Shown here: piece after piece, positions 1-6,850 of the stretch
How positions within the stretch are numbered: position 1 is the stretch's first letter
Layout of the letters: each line of letters begins with the position of its first letter
DNA from: an uncultured Prevotella sp.
GTDB taxonomy: Bacteria; Bacteroidota; Bacteroidia; Bacteroidales; Bacteroidaceae
Assembly (NCBI GenBank): GCA_902477645.1
Contig: CABSIA010000144.1
Span: 1 to 7,784 of the forward strand
DNA: 7,784 nucleotides
Direction of reading: 5' to 3'
Program-made: the position numbers and the translations under genes
The notes under the pieces: model-generated
Database searches by the model: none
What the model was told of the DNA's origin: nothing
The model's input: only the letters and a program-made list of their open reading frames with translations

Positions 1-2626
1 GCTCCCACTCTGTCATCCAGTTTCCGACATAAGCCAGCCAGTCTGGACCAATTCTCAACCGCGCGGGGGCATTGCACGGGAATTTGCTCCGTGGCTCTGC
101 AAGTCTCATCGGGTCAATGGTATAGAGCATTTGGTCGGCATCCCTCACTGCTGTCATCAAATCGCCAATGCGCTCGTCTGCCGTCAGGTAATAATAAAAT
201 CTGTTGAAAGCCGCCTGCGAAATTCTCGCTTCCTTGGCTCCACACCCCCAATGGCTGACGTTGTGGCGTGAGCCAAGTCCGGCCATAGCGCCAAGATGGT
301 AGGTGTCGACCTCGCTGTTATGACGGGTCATGGCCTCGGCCATTCGCCAAATATCAGCATTGCCCGAACGCAGGAACGAATACCACAGCCAATCGGGAGT
401 GGCAAGCTCTGTGTTGTCCCAGGCATATCCGCCCACGTCATACCTCCATTCACCACGCTCGCTGTCGTAGGCGTGCATAATATCGCCATAGTTCCAGAAA
501 CCATACCAATGACTGCTGTCAATAGCCTTACGGTAAATATCTGTCCACTTTTTCAGCCTCCGCTCAACCTCAGTGCGTATGGTGTCAGCGTCAGAATTAC
601 AGCCGGCTGATATCGGCATCCATTCCTGCGAAAGGCTCCAAGTGCCAAAAGCCTGCTTTGAATGAAGATAGTCAGGAGTGGGCAACAGGCGTGGACTGCG
701 TGCGAGCACGTCAGCAAGTTTTGAGAGATAAGAGACATCGGGCAACTCACCGAAAGGAACCAGCGTCAGCTCGCTCGTGCGGGCTATGCCGTAAGGTGTA
801 CTCATACCTTCCTGCACATCCTCATAACTGGAGACAAGTCCGTGAGCCACAGTGTCGTAATGGCGCAAATCCATCGGCTCAGCCTCTGGACTCCACAGCC
901 ATACCGTGATTTGGGCGATGTCAGAGCGCGCGCCGTCAACGGTTATTGTTGACGGATATTGCTGCCAAAAGTCTTTTAGCGAGACTGCCAAGCCGCCATT
1001 TGTGTCACCAACGAAAGCCAGTCCGTCGCTGCGTGTGCCCGTAAAGGTACCTATCCAAGGGCGTGTCTGCAGCGCACGCTTGCGTATGGTGAACGACAAG
1101 TCGTTGAGTTGTGACAGGCGGTAAGAGTCCCACGATGCCCATTCACTGAGCAACCTCTGCTGAGCCTCGTTAAAACTATGAGTTGGAGGTATGGCCTGTC
1201 CATGCATCTGGCGTTGCTGCCAGTTAATCTCCTTGTCGAGAGGCACCCTGCCGTCAAGCGGCTGCACTGGCTCGTGCCACATTGTCCCGTCGCCCATGGA
1301 GAATGCCACGTGGCGGTTGTACATCTCTTTTCTTAACGGCACGTCGAACACTACTCCGAGCGATGATATAAAATCGGCATCTTGGTCACCATCATAGACA
1401 AAGGAATGCAGAAAACGCATTTGCCCATTGCCGGCATAGACATAGAGACGCAAAACGAAAGGCAGCCACTGCCGTGAGCCATTGCTCATAGTACCACATA
1501 TTTTAATCAGAGTACGGGACGTCCCTTCCCTCTCAACTACCGCACTGTCTACTTTTGAGACAAAATTGTCAGACGTGGTATTTGCCACAAGACGTGCGCC
1601 ACCGCAGACTTTTTTCCCATCCACAAGTATGCTGTCGAGGATGTTGCAGCCGGTTTTTGCCACCCATAGCCTCAGTCGCCCATTGTCTACAATAATTGAA
1701 CTGGCGGTTTCCTGCGGCTTTTCCATAAGCTCTGCACTACCGTCAACACCAGCCACGGCAAGCCATTTCACACTGCCGTCTGGCCACATTGCCGTTGTCC
1801 AAGTATCGGCAGCCATGCCCAAAGGCTTATAGTCAGAGGCACGTTTAAGCTCGCCTTTGGCAAAGGGAACGCCATAGCACACTGGCATCTGTATGCCCTC
1901 GGGCTTTCCGCCGACCCAATGTAAAGGCACATCCGTGGCTGACGATTTGCGGCTTGTGAAGTTGGCTATCCTTGTGCGCGACAATGTTGTGCGGAAGCCA
2001 AACCATCCTTTAGTGAGAGGTTGCCTGTCGGTATAGGCTACAATCAGACGGCCATCTACATATATTCTCACACAACCTTTCAGGCTCTGTATTCTAACGT
2101 GGTACCAATGGTTGCCCATGAGCAGATGGGCCGCATCGGTATATTCTTTTATTATAGCGGGATTTGGCTGTCCGTTGTAACGGCGGAAACGGGTTGTGGA
2201 ATTATAATTGCCTCCATAGCCAAGATAGTAAAGCTGAAGCTGGCTGCAATTGGCGAAAACTCCATTGCGCTCCTTCATTCTTGCCCAGATGTCTTTTGCC
2301 TCAGGGTCTGACGCCATCCAGAAAAGATTCATATCGCTGAGTCTGTCGCCCTGCTTTCCCTCATCAACCACACAAGCATCATATTCCACGGTCATCTCGC
2401 CTTTCATCATCTGCTTATACCACAGCGTCAGTCCTTTGGGCGAGAGTATCTCAAGCGTGTCGCCGCCAAGCTGCGTCACCTTATAGTCAGGTGACTCCGA
2501 CTCCACACACCATTTTGACTGCCAGCCTTCGGCAGCATTGGCAAAGAGAGAGATTGGCAATGAGAAAAAGAGAGCAATAAGTTTTTTTGTTTTTGTATTC
2601 ATTAGTCTCATATAGTAGGTTTTCAT
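1..2626 (-). CDS. Secreted DUF6250 plus exo-rhamnogalacturonan-lyase-like (PL26-type) protein, C-terminus off window
   Basis: The frame is open for 875 codons and runs off the left edge, so the protein is larger than seen. Three in-frame ATGs (2626, 2611, 2602) could be the start. A stop codon two codons above 2626 sets the limit, and the KTKK basic stretch, hydrophobic core and ANA site (about residue 31) make a signal peptide from any of them. Residues about 35-227 look like DUF6250 (VVDEGKQGDRLSD, FWMASDP, YGGNYNSTTRFRRY, LTKGWFGFRTTLSRTRI). From about 233 the protein resembles the PcRGLX/YetA N-terminal RIFT-barrel region (HWVGGKP, YGVPFAKGEL, WPDGSVKWLAV). Later residues carry alpha/alpha-toroid-like motifs (GGYAWDNTE 732-740, RHNVSHWGCGAKE 787-799). 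Characterised PL26 enzymes release unsaturated rhamnogalacturonan disaccharides from RG-I chain ends, so pectin breakdown is the inferred role. The exact substrate is not proven. Family assignment is from memory of motifs. Confidence 0.82.
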   Translation of the reverse strand, partial: MKTYYMRLMNTKTKKLIALFFSLPISLFANAAEGWQSKWCVESESPDYKVTQLGGDTLEILSPKGLTLWYKQMMKGEMTVEYDACVVDEGKQGDRLSDMNLFWMASDPEAKDIWARMKERNGVFANCSQLQLYYLGYGGNYNSTTRFRRYNGQPNPAIIKEYTDAAHLLMGNHWYHVRIQSLKGCVRIYVDGRLIVAYTDRQPLTKGWFGFRTTLSRTRIANFTSRKSSATDVPLHWVGGKPEGIQMPVCYGVPFAKGELKRASDYKPLGMAADTWTTAMWPDGSVKWLAVAGVDGSAELMEKPQETASSIIVDNGRLRLWVAKTGCNILDSILVDGKKVCGGARLVANTTSDNFVSKVDSAVVEREGTSRTLIKICGTMSNGSRQWLPFVLRLYVYAGNGQMRFLHSFVYDGDQDADFISSLGVVFDVPLRKEMYNRHVAFSMGDGTMWHEPVQPLDGRVPLDKEINWQQRQMHGQAIPPTHSFNEAQQRLLSEWASWDSYRLSQLNDLSFTIRKRALQTRPWIGTFTGTRSDGLAFVGDTNGGLAVSLKDFWQQYPSTITVDGARSDIAQITVWLWSPEAEPMDLRHYDTVAHGLVSSYEDVQEGMSTPYGIARTSELTLVPFGELPDVSYLSKLADVLARSPRLLPTPDYLHSKQAFGTWSLSQEWMPISAGCNSDADTIRTEVERRLKKWTDIYRKAIDSSHWYGFWNYGDIMHAYDSERGEWRYDVGGYAWDNTELATPDWLWYSFLRSGNADIWRMAEAMTRHNSEVDTYHLGAMAGLGSRHNVSHWGCGAKEARISQAAFNRFYYYLTADERIGDLMTAVRDADQMLYTIDPMRLAEPRSKFPCNAPARLRIGPDWLAYVGNWMTEWE

Positions 2627-2631
2627 AGTTT

Positions 2632-2678
2632 AAAAAGATACCGGAGCCTCCCTGTGAAGCCAAGAGAGAGTCCGGTAT
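2632..2678 (-). terminator. Candidate intrinsic terminator after the CotH gene
   Basis: On the minus strand an 8-bp perfect stem (ATACCGGA at the 5' side, 2671-2678; TCCGGTAT at 2638-2645), extendable by CTC/GAG across a small internal loop, is followed after one base by five T (2632-2636). It begins 14 bases after the CotH stop codon. The T-run ends only five bases before the first possible ATG of the next gene (2626), so it could also act as an attenuator or mask that gene's leader. The loop is fairly long, which lowers certainty. Confidence 0.6.
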
Positions 2679-2692
2679 TCAGTATAAAGTTG

Positions 2693-4690
2693 TTATTTGC
2701 GGAATTTCACGCTACGGGACTTTCCTCCTGCCGTCCATCTTACGATGTAAACGCCTGAAGGAGATGGGCTCATGTCGTATCCGTCAGCAGCAATGAAGTC
2801 AGCCACCTTTGTACCTCCAGCCGTATATACGGAGACTTTGAAATTAAGCCTCTGCGGTGTCTCGCTTCCGAAATGCAGCCGCTGTGTAAGCCTGTTGTAG
2901 GCAAGGGCATATTCCTCAGGCTCAATATCAGTAATACCAGTGATACTCTCTGGAAGTTCCCCGCCTGGAATTATGCACCATAACCGGTTTTTACTTGTGC
3001 TGTTTCTGCCATCGTTGGTATAGCTCAGTATCGACGCATTATCATTGGAGCTTCCTCCTGAGAGGTTGGCCACATGCTGCGTATATTTGTTCATCAGGTT
3101 ATAGTATCCGGCCGTGCCTTGCGGCAGCAAGTCCCACAACTGGCGCGGATCTGCATCATCGGGTGCAGCCACATTAAGCTGCGTACCGACATTTACCGTA
3201 GGTCCCACATCCCCTACAGTAGGGTCGTTGAGTGCCAAGTCGCCTGTACGGTTAATGAGCTGGAAGTAGTCGCCAACGGGCTTTATGTACCACTCCTGCG
3301 ATTCTCTTGAGGGCGTATTTGAATATTGTACTATCAAACTGCCTGATATATCAAGAGCTTTTGCCGATCCTACATTCGTAAGCCTGTAATAGCTGTTTCC
3401 CGGCACAAAAGGCGGTGTCGGCTCTGCGGGCTTTTTATCGGCAAACGCCGTCTTCAGCCATTGTGCATGCTCTGAAATAAAGTTCTTAAGGTCTGCGACA
3501 TACTGGTCGTATGAAGAATAGAGGACTATCTCATGGTACATCCGTCTGCTGATACCCCATTTCTGGTAATTCAGTTGCTGCGACTCTTCAAGCAGATTGT
3601 CAATACTGTCAATCTTATGATGCAGATAGTCAACAATTCCCAAGTCAAGCAGCTCGTTGTACCGCCTGTTTATGAGTTTTGCGAACCATGGGTCTGTCCA
3701 CATCCTGTTCATCCATTCTCTTGTTTGTCCATAGCCATAATCCACCATCAGAGTCGTGGCTGTACCCGGCTTTCTGCTGTCATTGTTGTAGGCTATGTCA
3801 TAGTCCCACAACGGCCCCCAATAAAGTAACGGATCGTTTTGGTCTTTATAGAAATACGTGCTATAGAAGCCGTCTATATTTGCCGACAGCTCTGTACAGA
3901 TATACCAGTCGGCAAGCGACACGCTGTCTACCAACGCACGATAGCCTTTTTCAGCATCGGCATAGGTGCTTGAGGCCAGAGCTGACTCGAAGCTGGCAAT
4001 ATAACTACGGATATACTGGTTTTGCGAAGCCACTATATCGTCATCATCAGGATAATGGATTCTCACAGGTACCGAGTATCGTGATGTCGTGAAGCAGTTT
4101 CCGTCGTTAAATCCGTCTACCTCAAGCAGATAGCCTCCTGTTATATCAGATGTGTCAAGAAGCGGCAGATCCTGCTCAACGATGTCTACACGGTGTTTAC
4201 GGACATCAATTTGGTCGCTGATCTGATAGTTTCCCTGATAAACACCATTAAGCACAAGGTCGACAAATTTCGCCGCAGGATTGAACTTTAGCGTAGTAAA
4301 CTCACCCATAAGCGACGTTATGGCATTGCGCATAAGCGTTTTGTCGCCCGCATTGGCTATAAGGGTCCAGTTTCGTGCATTGGCAAATCCCTTGCCGAGA
4401 AATTTCTCTTTGACTTGGAACTTTATGCGGTAAGGCTTTTTGGCGAGGTTCCATGTTGAGTTCCCTCTGCCACGTATCTGCAGAGAGTCGTAATGAGTTA
4501 TATTGTCGCTCTCATCGACATAAACCATATTGGCATATACATAGACCTCCTTGCTCGTTATCGCCACATTTTTGAATGTGTTGATATAAACGGCGGGCAA
4601 GTTGGTCATACGTGTATATGTCTCAGCCGTGGCGACCGAGGCAAACAACACTGCAAAGAGGAATAGTAATTTGCGAAATTTAGTAAACAT
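2693..4690 (-). CDS. Exported CotH-kinase-fold protein with ricin-like region and T9SS-type C-terminal domain
   Basis: A 665-residue protein. Residues 1-22 form a signal peptide (KFRK, hydrophobic core, ATA cleavage site). The CotH region covers about 30-415: RGRGNSTW 73-80, KKPYRIKF 84-91, GDKTLMRNA 115-123, LLEVDGF 188-194, NIDGFYSTYFYKD 271-283 and GPLWDYDIAYNN 292-303, the last two holding the Asp/Asn residues expected for metal and nucleotide binding. A proline-rich linker (about 419-430) leads to a ricin-B-like beta-trefoil region (about 432-573; YYRLTNVGSAKALDIS, QEWYI, QLWDLLP, NRLWCI), which may bind carbohydrate. The last 75 residues (VSVYTAGGTKVADF, SGVYIVRW, ending RSVKFRK) resemble a T9SS type A sorting domain, implying export and surface attachment. 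CotH of Bacillus is an atypical protein kinase of spore coats. This organism type does not sporulate, so the target here is unknown. The gene starts 54 bases after tyrA with an AT-rich leader. Confidence 0.88.
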   Translation of the reverse strand: MFTKFRKLLFLFAVLFASVATAETYTRMTNLPAVYINTFKNVAITSKEVYVYANMVYVDESDNITHYDSLQIRGRGNSTWNLAKKPYRIKFQVKEKFLGKGFANARNWTLIANAGDKTLMRNAITSLMGEFTTLKFNPAAKFVDLVLNGVYQGNYQISDQIDVRKHRVDIVEQDLPLLDTSDITGGYLLEVDGFNDGNCFTTSRYSVPVRIHYPDDDDIVASQNQYIRSYIASFESALASSTYADAEKGYRALVDSVSLADWYICTELSANIDGFYSTYFYKDQNDPLLYWGPLWDYDIAYNNDSRKPGTATTLMVDYGYGQTREWMNRMWTDPWFAKLINRRYNELLDLGIVDYLHHKIDSIDNLLEESQQLNYQKWGISRRMYHEIVLYSSYDQYVADLKNFISEHAQWLKTAFADKKPAEPTPPFVPGNSYYRLTNVGSAKALDISGSLIVQYSNTPSRESQEWYIKPVGDYFQLINRTGDLALNDPTVGDVGPTVNVGTQLNVAAPDDADPRQLWDLLPQGTAGYYNLMNKYTQHVANLSGGSSNDNASILSYTNDGRNSTSKNRLWCIIPGGELPESITGITDIEPEEYALAYNRLTQRLHFGSETPQRLNFKVSVYTAGGTKVADFIAADGYDMSPSPSGVYIVRWTAGGKSRSVKFRK

Positions 4691-4748
4691 AATTAATTGT
4701 ATATTATATGAATATATACGAATGAAATGTGCAATTTCCGCAAATTAC
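4666..4748. repeat. Inverted repeat spanning the tyrA stop and the CotH start
   Basis: GTAATTTGCG at 4666-4675 is the exact reverse complement of CGCAAATTAC at 4739-4748. With one bulged base (4738) the pairing continues for five more base pairs (4676-4680 with 4733-4737), giving about 15 bp around a 52-base loop. In the minus-strand transcript the stem would include the tyrA stop codon and early signal-peptide codons of the CotH gene. The CotH ATG and an AT-rich stretch with a further 6-bp inverted repeat (4699-4704/4714-4719) sit in the loop. It may influence coupling of the two genes. Chance similarity in AT-rich DNA is possible. Confidence 0.4.
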
Positions 4749-5521
4749 TCACGCACATTGTTACGTATCTTTGTCAGATACCCCCTCATCCGCAGTGCAT
4801 CCTTGTTGTCGATGATGTCGAGAAGCTCTTTCAGCTCTGTACGTATCTGCGACACCTGGTCGTGGGTATACGGGTTGAAAAGAATCTCCTGCAGCAGATA
4901 ATCGTCCTCTGACAGCACTCCCTTGGCAATCTGCATGTGACGTTTGAAGGTTGTTCCCGGTGCGTCCTGATGCTTCATTACGGCAGCAAACACAAACGTA
5001 GACACAAACGGAATACTGAGCGAGTAAGCCACGGTTTTGTCGTGCTCCTCAAATGTGTACTCGTAGATGTTAAGCCCAAGTTTCTGATACAGGTCCTTGA
5101 AGAAAATGCGCCCCATGTAGTCGCCCTCGCTTATGATGATGGCATTCTCATGGCTCAGCTGGTTTAGGTTGGCGAACGTGGGGCCGAACATTGGATGGGT
5201 AGATACGTACGGATGTCCGGTCTGCTCGTAGAAATCCTTTAGATTTGTTTTAACAGAACTGATGTCGCTTATTATGCAGTCGGCAGGCAGACACGGCAGC
5301 ACCTCACGGAATGCCGGAATGGTGTATTTCACAGTAACGGCATTTATCAGCAGTTGCGGCTGAAATTCCTTTATCTCGCTGAGTTCCGTAAAACGCAGGC
5401 AATTGTATGTAAAGCGCAGGCGTTTGGGATCCTTTTCGAAAACGGCAACCTCATGGTCGAAAGAAAGCAGGTCTATGAAGAAACTACCCATCTTGCCTGC
5501 TCCAAGAATTAAAATTTTCAT
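4745..5521 (-). CDS. tyrA: Prephenate dehydrogenase
   Basis: A 258-residue cytoplasmic enzyme that oxidatively decarboxylates prephenate to 4-hydroxyphenylpyruvate, the committed step to tyrosine. The N-terminal Rossmann fold shows GAGKMG at 7-12. The acidic residue after the second strand (VFEKD, Glu29) suggests NAD rather than NADP. DISSVK at 86-91 and STHPMFGP at 107-114 are family hallmarks; His109 in HPMFGP aligns with the catalytic histidine of TyrA proteins. EEHDKTVA (158-165) matches the conserved HD motif that begins the helical dimerisation domain. No chorismate mutase or ACT domain is attached; the mutase is supplied by the gene upstream. The start at 5521 gives a typical MKILILGAGKMG amino end and has an A-rich leader (eight A) instead of a Shine-Dalgarno. 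A nearby upstream ATG (5534) is out of frame. It lies downstream of the DAHP synthase gene, separated by an inverted-repeat element. Confidence 0.9.
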   Translation of the reverse strand: MKILILGAGKMGSFFIDLLSFDHEVAVFEKDPKRLRFTYNCLRFTELSEIKEFQPQLLINAVTVKYTIPAFREVLPCLPADCIISDISSVKTNLKDFYEQTGHPYVSTHPMFGPTFANLNQLSHENAIIISEGDYMGRIFFKDLYQKLGLNIYEYTFEEHDKTVAYSLSIPFVSTFVFAAVMKHQDAPGTTFKRHMQIAKGVLSEDDYLLQEILFNPYTHDQVSQIRTELKELLDIIDNKDALRMRGYLTKIRNNVRE

Positions 5522-5540
5522 AGTTTTTTTTCATGAAGAA

Positions 5541-5650
5541 TGTAGGGCCGCTATTCATAGCGGCCGCAAGCAATGTTGGCAAATATCATCCTTGATATGT
5601 TTTGTTGCTCATGCTTGCTGCTTGCGGCCGCTATGAATAGCGGCCCTACA
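5541..5650. repeat. REPIN/BIME-like inverted-repeat element, copy 1
   Basis: Two perfectly complementary 32-base arms (5541-5572 and 5619-5650) flank a 46-base centre. Each arm begins TGTAGGGCCGCTAT, then two centre bases (TC on the plus strand of the left arm), then ATAGCGGCCGCA followed by AGCA. Each arm is thus a palindrome with a GTAG foot, the layout of REP sequences; two in inverted orientation make a REPIN-like doublet. The centre holds its own small hairpin (ATATCA-tcct-TGATAT, 5583-5598), and TGCTTGC occurs twice in tandem at 5612-5625. The element starts eight bases after the DAHP synthase stop and ends 19 bases before tyrA. No ORF, transposase or evident target duplication is present. 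No T-run follows, so it is not a classic intrinsic terminator, though its RNA would fold strongly. Confidence 0.85.
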
Positions 5651-5658
5651 ATCGTTTC

Positions 5659-6726
5659 TTAATTCTGATTTACAATTTCTATCTGCTGGCGCACACTCTC
5701 GCCATGTATAAGCTCGTAGACGTGGGCTACAAACTCAGCATCCATTCCGCAGAGAGCACCCTGTGCGCCACGTTTCTCAAGTATCTCGTTGTAGCGGGCA
5801 GACTGCAGAACGGTCATGTTGTGCTCCTTCTTGTATTGCCCTATCTCCCGGCACACACGCATACGCTTTGCCAAAAGATCCATGAGCTGGTTGTCGAGGT
5901 CGTCTATCTGATGACGCAGTTGCGAGATACCCTCGGTAGTTACGGTCTCGTCGCGCACCTGGATGAGACTCAGTATGTAGTCGAGCACATCGGGCGTAAC
6001 CTGCTGCTTGGCATCGCTCCATGCGCAGTCGGGATTGCAATGCGACTCAACAATAAGTCCGTCGAAACCGAGATCCATAGCCTGCTGGCACAATGGCGCA
6101 ACAAGCTCACGACGTCCGCCGATATGACTCGGGTCACAGATTATCGGGAGGTTCGGTATGCGGCGGCGCAACTCTATGGGGATATGCCACATCGGAGTAT
6201 TGCGGTAAATTTTCTCGTCATAGCTCGAGAAGCCACGGTGTATGGCAGCCATGTGTTTTACACCGGCACGGTTTATGCGCTCCATGCCGCCTATCCACAG
6301 TTCAAGGTCGGGATTTACAGGATTTTTCACGAACACTGGATTTTCAATGCCTTTCATGCTGTCGGCAAGCGCCTGCATAGCAAACGGATTTGCCGTAGTG
6401 CGGGCACCAATCCAGAGAATATCGACACCATATTTCATGCAAAGCTCAACATGCTCAGGCGTTGCTACCTCGGTGGCGACGAGCATTCCCGTCTCTTCCT
6501 TCACGGCCTTCATCCATGGCAAAGCCATCTCGCCGTTGCCCTCAAATCCTCCGGGTTTTGTTCTCGGTTTCCACACACCTGCCCTGAACATGTGGAAGCC
6601 CTTGGCAGCCAGCTGCTTGGCGGTATTAATGACTTGCTCCTCTGTCTCAGCCGAGCATGGTCCGGCTATAACAAGCGGGCGTTCGTTATCACATGGTAAA
6701 TTCAATTGTCCGAGTTCAAGTTCCAT
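5659..6726 (-). CDS. Bifunctional 3-deoxy-7-phosphoheptulonate synthase / chorismate mutase (mutase C-terminal)
   Basis: A 355-residue cytoplasmic enzyme with two activities. Residues about 15-258 are a type I-beta DAHP synthase barrel joining phosphoenolpyruvate and erythrose 4-phosphate: AGPCSAE 21-27 (metal-binding Cys), RAGVWKPRT 48-56, GARTTANPF 107-115, KNP 134-136, HRGF 163-166, DPSHIGGRR 198-206 and ESHCNPD 227-233. Residues about 265-350 are an AroQ chorismate mutase (LRHQIDDLDNQL, LAKRM, IGQYKK, ESVRQQ). Aligned by eye without gaps to E. coli mutase, Arg11, Arg28, Lys39, Arg51, Ser84 and Gln88 are kept (271, 288, 299, 311, 344, 348), but Asp48 and Glu52 are replaced by Gln308 and Tyr312. 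The same domain order is known from Prevotella, where the two activities depend on each other and prephenate inhibits. The start is set by MELELGQLNLP just ahead of the barrel. The leader is A-rich. Confidence 0.94.
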   Translation of the reverse strand: MELELGQLNLPCDNERPLVIAGPCSAETEEQVINTAKQLAAKGFHMFRAGVWKPRTKPGGFEGNGEMALPWMKAVKEETGMLVATEVATPEHVELCMKYGVDILWIGARTTANPFAMQALADSMKGIENPVFVKNPVNPDLELWIGGMERINRAGVKHMAAIHRGFSSYDEKIYRNTPMWHIPIELRRRIPNLPIICDPSHIGGRRELVAPLCQQAMDLGFDGLIVESHCNPDCAWSDAKQQVTPDVLDYILSLIQVRDETVTTEGISQLRHQIDDLDNQLMDLLAKRMRVCREIGQYKKEHNMTVLQSARYNEILEKRGAQGALCGMDAEFVAHVYELIHGESVRQQIEIVNQN

Positions 6727-6756
6727 AATTATATTGTTTTTTCGTTTTTTTCTGTC

Positions 6757-6848
6757 TGTAGGGCCGCTATGTATAGCGGCCGCAATTATTCCATAATCAT
6801 TATATTATAAATTCTTTGCATGCGGCCGCTATACATAGCGGCCCTACA
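6757..6848. repeat. REPIN/BIME-like inverted-repeat element, copy 2
   Basis: Two perfectly complementary 28-base arms (6757-6784 and 6821-6848) flank a 36-base AT-rich centre. The arm reads TGTAGGGCCGCTAT, then GT, then ATAGCGGCCGCA. It matches copy 1 over the whole 28 bases except the two centre bases (GT here, TC there). The centre contains a short palindrome (ATAATCATTAT, 6793-6803) but shares no evident sequence with the centre of copy 1. The element begins two bases after the aminotransferase stop codon and ends 30 bases before the DAHP synthase start. The following minus-strand sequence is A-rich, not T-rich, so intrinsic termination is not supported; mRNA 3'-end stabilisation or processing is possible. 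Confidence 0.85.
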
Positions 6849-6850
6849 AA

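Noticed and set aside
1..2626. Possible non-coding or broken region, because only short closed frames are found there
   Set aside because: The minus strand has one uninterrupted frame of 875 codons that lacks a stop only because the window ends. The many short plus-strand frames are shadows.
4691..4744. A Bacteroidota promoter (TAnnTTTG type) for the CotH gene
   Set aside because: TAATTTG overlaps the tyrA stop but is one base short of the -7 consensus, and no convincing -33 TTTG lies at the right distance. Too weak to annotate.
5532..5534. Alternative tyrA start at the ATG ending at 5534
   Set aside because: It is out of frame with the dehydrogenase; the 5521 start directly precedes the Rossmann strand and glycine loop.
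5704..6699. A 331-codon open frame on the plus strand opposite the DAHP synthase gene
   Set aside because: Its codons align exactly with the sense codons, so it stays open simply because the sense gene avoids TTA, CTA and TCA. The translation shows no family motifs, while the sense strand is an unmistakable enzyme.
5541..6848. CRISPR repeats or the ends of one composite transposon carrying the DAHP synthase gene
   Set aside because: There are only two units, 1.1 kb apart, with different centres. The enclosed gene is an ordinary operon member in its expected place, and no transposase is present.
6757..6848. Inverted-repeat elements as intrinsic terminators
   Set aside because: Neither copy is followed by a T-run in the direction of transcription; the downstream bases are A-rich. 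Both lie between genes that are expected to be co-transcribed.
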